Shown: positions 35,755-47,752, counted from the stretch's first letter. The stretch: DNA of 64,000 bases from Symmetrospora coprosmae (GCA_008802785.1 VUYT01000004.1:682001-746000); one strand, 5' to 3'. Program-made: numbers and translations. The notes: generated from the letters alone by a model not told the origin.

Positions 35755-36271
35755 TCGTAGCGGCGCCAGGCACAGACTTGATGGTACTTCAATCTGACAC
35801 CCGCGTCCGCTTGTCCACCGCCAGCAGCGCCAGTCTCGGAAAGCACGCAAAAGCAGATCCTCGCAAGCCAGAAGGCCATAGAAGCGCTGGAAGCCTAATA
35901 CGTCAGACCGAATGTTCTCGCGCCCTTACTACCCATCGTTTCATTCCCACGCTATCGATACCCTCAGCACGACCCGCTCGCTTGCGTTCTGAGTGTTGTA
36001 GCTCATCACCAGGACCTGAAGATGTATTACTGGCTGGTATGGCTGCTGCTGCGACCTTCTCTATCGTATAAGCAAAGGTAGTAGTCCTTCTTGTGCTGCA
36101 CAAGCTCCGAAGCAGTGACCGACATTCTTCCTGCGATGGCACAGTCGGCTCGCTCTTGACATGTTCACGACAGCGGCAGATGCATTTCCGCGGATATCTC
36201 TGCGGCGGGACGAGGTACGCTAGACGTGCGTCAGCACGTCTGTGCGGGACAGCAGATGTGCGGGTTCATCC
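35755..36271. other. convergent intergenic region
   Basis: About 515 bases between the 3' ends of POP5 and the next minus-strand gene. No protein-like frame, RNA gene or repeat was recognised; base composition is less GC-rich than the genes. Confidence 0.4.
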
Positions 36272-37376
36272 TCACCAGATCTGCTGACTCTCGCTCTCGT
36301 CAGCATTGCGCCTGTGTGAGCTCTTGTTGGCTCGCTTCCGGGTCCTGGCGTCGTTCCTGGCCTGCTCAGCTCCAGTGCTCTCGCGCTCCTCCTCCTCGCG
36401 CGCTTCCTCCCTGAGCATCTTCTCGCGTGTAGTGAAGCCCTTGAGTTCGACCTTGCGCGAGCTGCGGGGTCGCTCGTGCGGTGGTAGAAGCTGCTGCACG
36501 TCAGGAATCTCGAGGCCGCTTATGACGAGAGCACACCAGATGCCTACAAGTTTGCATCAGAAGTGACGGTGTCAGAATAAGCAAATAGTATAAAGTCGTG
36601 CAACGGCACATCCGCCTATACTGACCTGCAGGACCGGCATACGAGTCGCTACGGAAGGGACCGATCGTCTCAGCGCTTCAGTCGAGTAAGCGGATATGAA
36701 TCGAAGCACATGTGTGGTACTGACGGGCTGATAAAGTCGATGTGATCCGAGCAGATCCGCTCGTCGAACCAGAGCTGGTACTGCTTCAGTTTCGCCTTGA
36801 CTTCGGAGTGGAGCGTGGGGAGAGCTAGTGCTTGCTTTTTCGTATAGTAGTGCTGAACGCGAAGGTAGCCGATGCGCTCGTTCCCTCCCGGGGGTGTGAC
36901 GACGCAGGCATCAAGGATCTCTGCGACGTCGAAGCACTCGTCCGGAATGTCTTCCATCCGCGCAACGGCTTTGTCGCCCAGCGCAGTTGCTGTAATGCGC
37001 GAAAGGTACCAGATCTTGTCTCCACGGGAGAACTTGGTCTTCTTGCCAGCGACCGTGCAATTTATGCTTGCGTTGAGCGAGACTGTGTCGGCAAAGTTGT
37101 CTGTGGTCACGCCAACATCGGCAAGGGACTCTGCCAATCCGATCTGTAGTCACAGAGGCAGCATGTCGCGAAGTCAGCCGTATGCCGGGGTGCTTCGTAT
37201 ATTCGGTCGGGCAGGTAGCGCACGTCCAATACCTCCACCTCATCCTCATCATCGTCGACGACAATTTCGCTTCCCAGATCGGAACCGTCGCCGTTGCCGC
37301 TGTCCCGCGTCGTATTTGCTCGGTCGGATCGGGAAGAACCTTTGCGCTTGTTCGTGTTGGATTTAGGTCGCGTCAT
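36272..37376 (-). CDS. unassigned nuclear protein, possibly BAH-like
   Basis: About four exons on the minus strand. Start 37376 gives a basic N-terminus (MTRPKSNTNKRKGSSRSDRA) and an acidic patch (VVDDDEDEVEVLDVRYLPD), then a Cys-pair segment (TCCLCDY). The central exon has SRGDKIWYLSRITATAL, VARMEDIPDECFDVAEILDA and ERIGYLRVQHYYTKKQ, then DERICSDHIDFISP. This order (a 'GD.VWYLARI..I' strand, a 'RV.WYYR'-type strand, and a late 'SDH.D' element) loosely recalls bromo-adjacent-homology domains. The next exons give TIGPFRSDSYAGPAG and GIWCALVISGLEIPDVQQ. The C-terminus is a charged, basic helix (TREKMLREEAREEEERE, RTRKRANKSSHRRN). A chromatin-associated reader is an inference; I do not recognise a named ortholog. 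Confidence 0.6.
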
Positions 37377-37910
37377 TTCGTGGTTTGGTCAGGAGGGCTT
37401 GTGCTGAAGGCGAGATGAATGGATGCAAGGGGAGTGTGGAGAACGTGACAGACGCTCCAGGGACAGGGGAGGAGGGGAGTCAGGAGGTAGTGATGGATCG
37501 AGGGATCAGTACAATTCCAGCAGTGTGCATTGTGAGACACTCACCCGCGTGAGCTTGTCGACTGTGTAAGATGAGGATCTGAAAGTGCGGAGAGAGCGAA
37601 TGGAAGAAGGAGAATGGAAGGGAAGGGAAAGGGAGGGATGGGATGGGAGGAAGGGAAGGGAAGGGAAGGGAAGGAAGGAGGGAAGGAGGGAGAAGGAGCA
37701 GAGCACGGTGTGTCCAGGGCCGAGGTCACCGTGCACGCACCTCTCCGACCCATTCTCCGTCTACCAAACAAGCTCGACTGGACCCCCCTTTTCTAGACGC
37801 GTCGAGACGCGTCGTGCCAGACAGATCCTTCACAACAGCTGGCGAGGCAAGACCGCGTTGGTAGTTTCTTCTGTAGTACATAGTGCGAAAGCAAGCCATT
37901 CCGTGTGCGC
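37377..37910. other. intergenic region with purine tract
   Basis: About 530 bases between the start of the BAH-like gene and the 3' end of the first DMT transporter, both on the minus strand. The promoter of the former lies here. The main feature is a strongly G/A-rich tract, listed separately. Confidence 0.5.
37598..37700. repeat. G/A-rich microsatellite-like tract
   Basis: About 100 bases almost purely purine on the plus strand, built from imperfect GGGAA and GGAAG units (longest clean run near 37652-37675). It lies roughly 220-320 bp upstream of a minus-strand gene start, so it is a pyrimidine tract on that gene's coding strand. Such mirror-like purine tracts can form triplex DNA and are length-variable. 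Confidence 0.8.
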
Positions 37911-39257
37911 TCAAGCTGAATACTCTTGCCCTTTCCTTCCTTGGCCGGCGACGGGCTTCTCCATTTCGTGCTCCTCCTCTTCCTGTCCCACCGAGCTGTA
38001 TGCGGCTCCATCGTAGGATGTCCCTCGCTCAGCGTCGCTAGGTGCCACGTGGGGCGCTGGCGGCTGTGCCTCCTTGCTGAGGGTGATGGCGATGGCGCTC
38101 GCGACGATGATGATGCATCCGACGCCGCTCCATATGGACATAATGTCACCGAAGGCGAGCCAGGAGAGGAAGACCGTGAGAGGAAGCTGCACGTAGAGAA
38201 GCAGGGTGGTCCTCCCGAGTTTTGAAAGCTCCACGGCCTTGTTCATGACGAAGGTGGCCAAGAAGCCAGTGGAGGATAGCTGATGCCAGGATGCAACATG
38301 ATGTCGATCAGTGAGCGCGTTACCTGAAGTGTCACCAAACATGGAAACGAGAACACTTACCCCGATGAGGTAGAGGGGGACCGGCAGGTCAAACTTTCGC
38401 CAATCTGGCCGTTGCTCCTCATCGTACCACATGAGAACCGCCATTAGTGGCGTGGTGACGATGCCAAAGTACGAGACGAAGAAGAGTGCATTCACTCGAC
38501 CCCTGCAGTGCCGGAGTATGACAAAGACAACTGCGCCGAGGAGAGTTCCTATCCCAGCTTGAAGAAATCCGAGCGCCTGGGTAGCAGCTTCCGTGTCGGG
38601 TGGGTCGAGTTGACTGCCGCCGAACAGAAGAGGCGGTCGAATGACAAAGAGCACGCCGATGATCGATACGCCGCCGCAGATGCCCTCCGTTGGCGTGTAA
38701 GGCTCGCCGATGAGGCAAGCAGCCAGGACGCTGACTGCGCAGAGCAAAGAGCAGCAGGTCAGCCGGGGTTTCCTGCGCTACATCGCAAGGTAAACACGAC
38801 GTACCGATGATAGGGCATGTGAACCAGATGCTGATTGCATCGCCCAGCTGCAGGACCCGCAGACTCGTGTAGAAGAAGAAAACGTTGACTGCTCCGAGAG
38901 CGCCTCGAAGAAGCAGCCAGGATCGCATATCAGGCGGACCCAGGATGGAATGCTCGACGCCCGTATGACGCATGTACAGGCAGGCGAGGACAGTGGTGAC
39001 AGACATCCGGCAGAAGATGATGAAGGCCTGTTGAGGACGGAGGCGGCAGAGACCAATTAGTCAACCATTGACCATAGCATGACCAGCGATCCGCACAATT
39101 GCATTCGAATACACACCACCGGAACGCCGTGCACATCAGACAGCAGTTTCGCAAAAGTGTCCATAGTGGTGAAGCAGCATCCGCCGAGCGCCATCAGCAC
39201 AGCTGCCAGGTACTGCGCTGGAAGGGCTGCACGCCCGCGTTCGAGTAGCTCATTCAT
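37911..39257 (-). CDS. DMT/EamA-family transporter, copy 1
   Basis: Ten-helix drug/metabolite-superfamily carrier, related to SLC35G/EamA proteins, substrate unknown. About four exons. Start 39257 gives MNELLERGRAALPAQYLAA, then helix 1 (VLMALGGCCFTTMDTFAKLL). The next exon has AFIIFCRMSVTTVLACLYMR, the family motif RSWLLLRGALGAVNVFFFYT, and LQLGDAISIWFTCPIIG. After a splice comes VLAACLIGEPYTPTEGICGG and, in the second EamA repeat, LGFLQAGIGTLLGAVVFVIL. The last exon has LSKLGRTTLLLYVQLPLTVF, SWLAFGDIMSIWSGVGCIII and a cytosolic acidic tail (SSVGQEEEEHEMEKP). The 'G..A..L...EP' element after helix 4 is typical. Tandem paralog of the gene upstream on the same strand. Confidence 0.85.
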
Positions 39258-39610
39258 GACGTTTCTTCTGTCTTCAGTGCGTGCTGAGGGGGACGCTGAG
39301 CTTGCTGGCTACGCGAGGTGACACTGCGGTTCGGTGGTCTGACGCGCATGACGTCCGGGCTCCAGCCGAGCGGAGGTGGGCGGACGTCCGGTGCAGAGGA
39401 CCGCTCGAACGGAAACTGCAATGCTTTGTACGAGTTGAAAAACGACGCTACGGGGCCGTCCGACTCTACGAGCGAATTATCGCAAGCACGTCGCCGGAAG
39501 CCAGAGCCTCGATGCGCGTGGCAAGCGGAGCGAAGTTCGGGTGCTTGCACTAGCCTTTCGCCAATGACAGCCCTGCTTTGCTGTACATCTGACCGCCTCA
39601 CTCCTCGTTA
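39258..39610. other. spacer between tandem transporter paralogs
   Basis: About 350 bases with the promoter of copy 1 and the 3' UTR of copy 2. No recognisable gene or repeat. Confidence 0.4.
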
Positions 39611-40935
39611 TCAGCCGCGACTCCCAGGCTTCTCCATTTCATGCTCCTCCTGCTCCACCGGTCGATATGCAGCCTCCGCATCCCCATCAATCCTCCTCGT
39701 CTCGTCTCGGCCACACGTCGGCTCCTCTGTCTTGGTCTCCTTGCTGTGGACAATTGCGATAGCGCTCGCAACAATGAGAGCGCAGCCTACCCCAGCGGAG
39801 AGTGACATGACGTCGCCGAACACGATCCAGGACAGAAAGACCACCAGAGGGAGCGTGACATATAGCAGCAGGGTGACCCTGCCGGCTTTCGCAAGCTCGA
39901 GAGCGAGGTTCTGAATGTAGGTTGCCAGGAAGGCTGTGGTGGAGAGCTGAGCGCGCCCGCGAGCAGAATCAGGTCAGCTGATCTGTTCCGAGCAAAGTCT
40001 TGATAGATAGTGGACTCACCCCAACAAGATAGAAACACGCTGCTATGTCGATCTTGCTGCCGTCTAGCCTCTGGCCCTCGTCATATACCATGAAAACGAG
40101 CATGACTGGCGCGCCGACCATGCCAGAATACGAGACGAAGAAAAGGGGGTTCGTCCGTCCTCTCAGGAAGCGGAGCAAGACGAAGATGAGCGCTGCGAGG
40201 AAGGTAGCAATGCCAACTTGTATAAAGCCGAGTGCCCGATCGACTGGTACGGTGTCGGGGTCGCCAACGTCGCTCGCCCCGAAGAGGAAGCATGGCTGGG
40301 TCACCAGTAGCACGCCGACAACCGAGATTCCACCGCAGATACCTTTCAGGAGGGTGTAGGGCTCGCGAAGGAGGATGGCAGCTAAGACGCTCACTGCGGG
40401 AGCGGAGGCCAAGCTGTCAGTCGTGAACCCGGGAGTCCTCCTTCGAAAGCAGCACACCGAGGATGGGACAAGAGAAATACACGCTGAGCATTTCCCCCAG
40501 CTGCAAAGTGTTCAAGCTCGAGTAGAGGGCAAAGATGGCGACAGAACCGAGTAGGCCCCGCACGACCAGCCAAGCGCGCATGCCAGGAGGACCCAGGACT
40601 GGACTGTCGACTCCAGTGTGTCGCATGCACAGAATGGACAGAGCAGCAGTGACGATCATTCTGACCAATACGATGAAAGCCTGATGAGCGTGGCGGCGTG
40701 GCGGAGGAGGATACGGCATTGGAAGACCGTGCTGTTAGGAATCGCTAGAGCCGTCTTCCAGATTGAAGGCGTGAAGAGAAGTCAGTCCGCTCACCACCTG
40801 TATGCCTTTGACGTCGCCCAGCAGCTTGGCGAACATGTCCATGACAGCGAAGCAACACGAGCCCATCTTGAAGAGTGCGGCGCCGAGGTGTTCATCTGGG
40901 ATGTTGCTTCGCGCCCGCGTGAGGAAGCCTGTCAT
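39611..40935 (-). CDS. DMT/EamA-family transporter, copy 2
   Basis: Paralog of the gene downstream, same strand and same exon layout. Start 40935 gives MTGFLTRARSNIPDEHLGAA, then KMGSCCFAVMDMFAKLLGDV. Later blocks are AFIVLVRMIVTAALSILCMR, RAWLVVRGLLGSVAIFALYS, LQLGEMLSVYFSCPILG, VLAAILLREPYTLLKGICGG, LGFIQVGIATFLAALIFVLL, and LAKAGRVTLLLYVTLPLVVF with SWIVFGDVMSLSAGVGCALI. The tail again ends in an acidic EEHEMEKP motif shared with copy 1. Conserved tail sequence between otherwise diverged paralogs suggests a trafficking or degradation signal (inference). Upstream lies a long intergenic stretch. Confidence 0.83.
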
Positions 40936-41921
40936 GGCTTGTGCGAGGGTGGTTGATTATGGTGAAATGTGAAATGAGGAGACACAGACAGCTCGTCTGC
41001 GACCTGAAGACGGCGTCTGACGTGCATGACGGAGTCCAGCGAAACCCGCGACAGCTCCGGCGATTCGCGCAAGAGCGGACTTCTTCATCATGGTGTTGCT
41101 TCAGTTTGTCTTAACCAGCTTTTCGACACGTGATTGTCTGTGCGACGTGTGCGGACGTGTATGGAAAGAAGCGGACATGTCTGAGACAGCCAGCGCAAAG
41201 CTACCGTATCTGAAGTGTCGCTCGGAGAAAGCGGGCCGAGCAGTGGTGGCGGCGGCGGCGAGGCCCGGCGGGCAGTTCAACTGCCAGTGGGAGCGGAGAC
41301 GTGCGTCGAGGGCTCTGAGACACGCTCCGCAGACCAATACGAGGTGCTTTCGCAGGACATTTGCCTGTACTTGCGCTCGTCTGACCTGCTCCTTCCATTG
41401 CTTTGAACGTCGAGCTCGATCGAGGTGTCACCGCGCCGTCTCTCCTCTTACGTCGCTGTGCCCCAAACCCCGGAGGGCCGTGTGGGAACCCCCGACACTT
41501 CCGAGCACGCTAGCGCGCGCGGACCAGGTTCATCGATAACACGACCTGGAGGAATCGCCCGGACGGTGGCTGGTGGTCGCTTTGACCTGCGACTGTATCT
41601 CGAGTTCATCTGGTCGTCAAGCAGTCTGCCGGCCTTTACGAGCTCCATTACCGGCTCCTCTGCTCTGCGTGCTGATCCCCCGGCGCCTGAAGAAGGCGGT
41701 TGCTGAGCCAGCGCAGAGAGAGAGCAAGGGCGGAGGGAGGAACACTCAGACGCTCAGGAGGAGAGAATAGCAGGAGACGTACATAGGACCATCAGCGGAG
41801 GAAACGGGTGTGGAGTATTCGCAGCCCGAGCCTTGGAAGGCAGACAGGCGGGCGCTTCGGAAGCCCGGTCGGTGGTCGTCACACTCGGGGCCGGAAAGAG
41901 GAGATACGATAGGCCTCGGTC
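40936..41921. promoter_or_regulatory. long divergent intergenic region upstream of the Con7-type factor
   Basis: Nearly 1 kb between the divergent starts of the DMT copy 2 gene and the zinc-finger gene. No protein-like frame with plausible splicing was found. Purine-rich stretches (41705-41765) occur near the zinc-finger gene. A long upstream region is common for fungal developmental transcription factors and may carry a long 5' UTR; individual sites were not identified. Confidence 0.45.
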
Positions 41922-44803
41922 ATGGCGTCCGATGGCTCCTCGACAACCACTCAGCAGCAGCAACAGCAGCAGCTTGGCTTCTCGTACGGTCCCGCGACGT
42001 CTCCGTCTGCGCCGCTGACGGAATCCTTCAGGCCGCCCACCTCAAGCGGCGCTCGGTCGCATCAGCAGCAGCAAACCGCAGGAAGCGGCGTCGCCAGCAG
42101 CCGTCCGGGGACCAGCTCTGGCGAGCAGCAGCAGCGCTTCGACAGGGTATACCCTGACCCGTTAGCAACGAGCGAACTGCTCACGGGAGGGCAGTCCGGT
42201 GCGGAGGCCGCTCTCCAGCAGCAGCAGCAGCAGCAACCTGTCAACGGTGGCAATGCGCATTCGACCAGCAGCAACAGACTCCACGAGCAGCAGGCTGCAG
42301 CCCTAGCTCTCGCACAGCAGCAGCCATACATGTACGGCTACGGCTACAACTCTAGCAATACGTGAGTCCCCGTCGAGTGCTGTAGAGCCCCCTCCTGTCG
42401 AGGGCGACCCGCCGTTAGCGGACATCCCGGTTCGGACAACGCTGCCGCGGAGCATAGCGTCTGCTCGACGCGGATGTGCAGGCCAAGCAGGACGATAGGG
42501 AAGTGTGTCAGATGCTGACCCAGTAGTGCTCTCGTCCATCTCGTCCCTGCAGACGCCCCATGACGGCTCCTACGCACAGCTTGCTCAACGGCGGAGCAGG
42601 CTACAACCACGGGCCCATGTTCTCGCCGGCGACCTACAGCACCGCTGGCTTTCCTCCAAGCTTCATGCAAGCGGCGCAACTACAGGCGCAAGCACAGGCT
42701 CAGCAGGCGTCTGCATCCGGGTCCGGACTGCATCACTCGATGCGTGCGGGGCCGAGCCACTACCCATCTGGCCGGGACGCTGTGCCGGGCAGTTCGAACG
42801 GCATCCCTCCCGACACTTCTGGGTCAGACATCTTCGGTTACGCTCCTCCAGGCACGGCAGGAAGTCTCTCGGGGGCCCCTCCGTTGCCTCATGCCCCGCA
42901 AAGCCAGCATCTCCACCAGGCAGGACAGTTTGCCTACACACGCCCAGATACGGGACACTCTATCTACGATGATCTGGAGGGCCGGTATAGACCGGGGACA
43001 TCAGATACTCTGCGCCCAGATACCGCCGTCTCGGTCTTTTCGGATCTAGGCGGACCGTATCCGCACCCTGCCCTCAACGCACAGCAAGCTGCAATGGCTC
43101 TACATGCAGCGAACCTGGGCTCTGCCGGAGTCAGCATGGGTCTACCGCAGGTCCATCCGGCGTATTATCAGGCAGCGGCGGCGGCTGCGGCAGCCTCGAA
43201 CGGCGGGTCGCATCCCCCGCCATACCCCGACTGTCAGCATCCGTCCGTCCTCGCTCACTTGCATCAGCAGCAGCTGCAGCATCACCACGCCCAGCACCTA
43301 CCGCGACAGCAGTTCGACCCTATTGCCGAGGCCAACGCTGCGCATATGCAATCGCATCAGCAACAGCAGAAATACTCGTTCATCCCCTTGCCCTCACAAC
43401 CCAAGAAGCGGCCTCGCCGGCGTTTCGAAGAGATCGAGCGCCTGTACAACTGCAACTACCCTGGATGCAAGAAGGCATATGGCACATTGAATCACCTGAA
43501 CGCGCACGTCAGTATGCAAAAGCATGGGCCGAAGCGGATACCGTCAGAGTTCAAGGAGATCAGGAAGGCATGGCGGCAGAGGAAGAAGGATAACGAGGCG
43601 GCAGTTGCGCGGGGCGAAAAGCCAGATGCGGGAGCACAGGCGGGAGCGGAACCAGATGGGAACGATGACTCGGGCGAGGAGGACGAGGGAGGAGGCGGCT
43701 CCGGTCTCAACGATTCCCGGCGTGCATCTGCATCGCATCATCTACCGAACGGAATGTCGGACATGCTATCGAAGCCCGCCCCAGCGGTCTCATTCGCTTC
43801 ACCACCGCCTCGACCTGCTTCTCAGGCGCAGATAGCATCCCTGCCAGATGATCTCAGGCATCAGGTCCGCCATCCAGACGACGTCACACCCCCAACATCC
43901 ACCCAATTCCCCGCGACAGCTACCTTTGCCCATTTTGCCGGCTACCCCGGCGCGGTAGGCGTCAGTACCGACAGATACTTGGGCGCAAGTCGCGCTCAAC
44001 CATACGCACAGGCCAGCAGCGGCCCGGAGGCATACGCCTACAGTGCGCCTCACTCCGAGATCTCGCCAGGCTCGAGCTACGGCGGTCGTCCATCGACTGC
44101 CCCCGGGCACTACTCACAGACTGGCTTTGGCGCGGCAGCATCGAGCCCGGTCTTTCCCGGCGGTCACTTTATGGCCAGCGGCAACGGCAGCGGCAGCGGC
44201 AGTGCATCGCCTACGCTGCTCCTTCACTCTGGCTTGTCCCAGGGCTACAATCCCGCGTTGCGAAAGCAGAGCATCACGTCGTTCCCGCCGGCGTTTGCGA
44301 GCATCCAGGAGGAGCCGGCCAATGAGGCGGCAGAGGAGGAGCAGCAGTTCGGATACAATCCGCCGCGGACAGGCGACCCGCAGTATCGGTCTGGGGGATA
44401 TGAGCAGCCTGCACACCACGCGTACAACTCTAATGCACCTCCGTCGGCAGCCAACAGCTATCCGCAGCATGCACCAGAGATCACTCAGCAACAGACATCC
44501 AGACCTGGAACTTCTGGCAGCATCTCCTCTCCCTTTCAGTTCTCGGCGCATCAATTTTTGACAGCTTCGGAGAACGGAGCACCAAGCGAGAACGCGCCTT
44601 CGCAGCCCCACTCGCGCCCGGGCAGCCAAAGCCAGCATCTGCCGCAGCGGCACTACATCGCGCCGCACCAGATGGGTGAGGAGGTCAGCGGGCACAAGGG
44701 CAGTGTCCGGACTGAGAGCGCAGATCAGCCGCCCCTCGTCGGTACATGGAGCCCGGGCTGGTCGTCCCTGACTCGCCCTGGGCGGCAGGAAGAGATCAGG
44801 TAG
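41922..44803 (+). CDS. CON7: C2H2 zinc-finger transcription factor, Con7 type
   Basis: Nuclear transcription factor of the Con7 family; in Magnaporthe Con7p controls spore morphology and infection structures. Two exons (41922-42361, 42553-44803) join in frame to 896 residues. The signature block starts YSFIPLPSQPKKRPRRRFEE, then IERLYNCNYPGCKKAYGTL, NHLNAHVSMQKHGPKR and EFKEIRKAWRQRKKDNE, i.e. one C2H2 finger (C-x4-C ... H-x5-H) with a basic helix on each side. Outside it the protein is disordered, with poly-Gln runs in the first exon (about 41946-41969 and 42220-42238) and Gln/His-rich stretches before the finger. Phenotype in this organism is unknown. Confidence 0.88.
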
Positions 44804-45105
44804 CATGGCGGAATCGCAACATCCTGTAGCTAGCATCTTCATATCCCGATCCGCATGCATAATCTGTCTGAGCTTGACGTGCATTAGTTCGACTCGCCGG
44901 GCACTGAAACGGGTACGACGGCTAGACCGCCCTTTCGGGGAGCGACGAGGAGAGCTGTCGGCAATGACGCTCATGACGAAAACCTGGGTGGAAGGTATTG
45001 CGGATCACATCAAAGCAGACTGCGTAGTCGTACAGGACTGTCTCCCTAGATGCGGCCTGCTCCGCCTTCTTCCCGCCTAGGCTGGACCGCCAGATAGCGA
45101 CCAGC
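44804..45105. other. convergent intergenic region
   Basis: About 300 bases between 3' ends of the Con7-type gene and the ubiquitin fusion gene. Nothing recognised beyond presumed 3' UTRs. Confidence 0.4.
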
Positions 45106-45820
<715 letters not shown>

Positions 45821-46123
45821 GGTTGATCCTTCTTCTAACGAATGCTTCGTATCCTAGACGATGGATGCGGAAAAGCGTCACTCCAGCGAGCGTCGAGTTC
45901 AACCGTCCCAATCCTGCGTGTGCTTCGATCGGCTTCCCTCCAATTTTCAGCCAGGCCAGGCGAACTCGCGGTGGCAAATTTGAGGGGACGGGGCGCGCAG
46001 CTGCAGAGGCAGAGGCAGAGGGCAGAGGGCGACGCAGGGGCAGGGGCAGGGAGAGGAACAGGCCACTGCTGAAGCGGACTCGGAGGCAGGAAGAACACCA
46101 ACCACCACGTCCGACACTTCAAG
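45821..46123. promoter_or_regulatory. bidirectional promoter of two ribosomal-protein genes
   Basis: 303 bases separate the ATGs of the ubiquitin-S27a gene (leftward) and RPL37 (rightward). The RPL37-proximal half is purine-rich (GGCAGAGGCAGAGG series, about 46002-46060). Shared control of the two ribosomal-protein genes is the likely function. No known factor-binding element was identified with confidence. Confidence 0.6.
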
Positions 46124-47334
46124 ATGACAAAGGGTACCCAGTCGTTGTGCGTATACTTGCAGAGGCTGCTACTTTTTGCATGCACGTTGGACGGGCAATT
46201 GTCGCAGTTCGAGCTGACCCTCGTCCATCCTCGTCGCCGTTGCTGTCTCGTTGTCCTTGCTGTCCTGCAGCGGAAAGTGCCAGACCAAGACGCACACTGT
46301 GAGTTTAGCTGCGGCATACTCTGCTCCGGCACATTGCTGCATCCCTCACGACCGCGCGCATGCTTATACGCTTCCGTCCATCCCACAGCTGTGCCGTCGC
46401 TGCGGCAAGAGGTCGCTGCACAAGCAGAAGAAGGGTGAGTAGGAGCAGCAACGCCGACGTAGAGGACTCGACATGCGGAAGCACGAAAGACACCAGGCTC
46501 TGATACTGGTGCTGTACGCCTCCACCGCACACGCAGAGTGCGCATCGTGCGGCTACCCTTCGGCAAAGATCCGCTCATACAACTGGGGATCCAAGGCAAA
46601 GAGAAGAAAGACCACCGGTACCGGAAAGATGTCCTACCTCAAGGTGAGGAATCTCTACGTGTGCTACGCTGCTGCTGCACCCGCGCCTGTGTCTGGACGA
46701 GCGACGACGAAGCGACGCCCGGATCGACATCTTTTACGACCACCGACTTTTCCGAAGCCTGCCCCGACATGGCCTACGCGGCGCTGCGAGAGACGACATC
46801 GCAAGGGGTCAAGTGATACACGCGCAAGTGATACACGCGCTAGCAGGACAGGCAGCGCGTGGCAGACGCGGACGTCGAAGCTCAGGGGAACAAACAAAGG
46901 ATTTGGCGGATAGGCTGGCCTGCGAGCGCTGCATAGCGAGCGTCCTGGGAACCCGCCCGGGACTTGAGAAGGACACTTCCGCGATGCCAGGAGCAGGATA
47001 GGCATGCCACTATGGTGGACGCGTGCCGCCTCGTCCGCTTCAGGCTCGCCGCGCCACACCGCATTCAGCGCGCCTCACAGCCGCCCCTCCTCCCGCCGCG
47101 CACCCTTTGCTGCAACGGGCGCTACAGCCTGCTTGACAACGTCACAACCCCACACCCAGCACCAGACACAGGACTTCGCAGAAGCAGCAGCAGCCACGAC
47201 AATGCGTCATACAACGCTAAGCATGTCTTCGTTTTTTCTCTTACCCGCAGCACGTCTCCCGCCGCTTCAAGAACGGCTTCCGCGAGGGACAGGTCGCCAC
47301 CCGCAAGGTCAAGTCCTCGAGCACTGAGGCGTAA
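46124..47334 (+). CDS. RPL37: 60S ribosomal protein L37 (eL37)
   Basis: Zinc-binding protein of the large ribosomal subunit. Five exons (46124-46146, 46271-46298, 46389-46434, 46537-46643, 47251-47334) join in frame to 95 residues, normal length. The product begins MTKGTQSFGK, has [20 protein letters not shown] and [19 protein letters not shown] (the four zinc cysteines), then [19 protein letters not shown] and ends STEA. The last intron is 607 nt, many times the local norm, and holds a perfect 15-bp tandem direct repeat (46811-46840). I looked for box C/D snoRNA signals there and found none convincing. Confidence 0.95.
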
Positions 47335-47752
47335 GCCATCTATGCGGGATGACTTTCGGAAGGGCTCTGGACGGGGCTAGTCTTGTACCAGGCGCGTCCG
47401 AACGACAGGAAGGAGTACGGTCTGGATCAGGATAAAACTTGGCTGCTCGCAGACCTGTCATGCGTAGACGAGTCGCAGTGGTTGGGAATTACAGCAGAGG
47501 CACATTTCCTCACCACATCCATTTCTCTTCGGCTTTTTTCGGTCTGCGGTGATGACACTTTCGCAAAGTGCTGCGCTTCTGCCCGGTGGCTCTTCTGCCC
47601 TTCCGCTCTTGTGCATTGTCCGTCTTGCGTGCGTCCATGTTGAGCGTATTAGGTCTGCCCTCCCCTCTCGCCGCCATGCATGTCTCCCGGCGCGCAATGG
47701 GCTTGCTCAGCAGACCCTCTTTCTCCGAGCAACCAGCTGGCATCTCAGCGCA
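47335..47752. other. intergenic region between RPL37 and CFD1
   Basis: About 420 bases with no recognisable gene. It should hold the RPL37 3' UTR and the CFD1 promoter. An open frame runs into CFD1 from 47549, but its codons are not protein-like and the family start is at 47753. Confidence 0.4.

Noticed and set aside
39285-39325. Short frame ending ELAGYAR, similar to the flippase tail QFAGYAR
   Set aside because: Only about six residues match, with no further similarity upstream; treated as coincidence rather than a duplicated gene end.
46644-47250. Intronic snoRNA in RPL37
   Set aside because: Repeated AAGTGATA is close to a C box but no matching D box or terminal stem was seen.
47549-47752. 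Upstream extension of CFD1
   Set aside because: Open frame only; the family N-terminus begins at 47753 immediately before the P-loop region.
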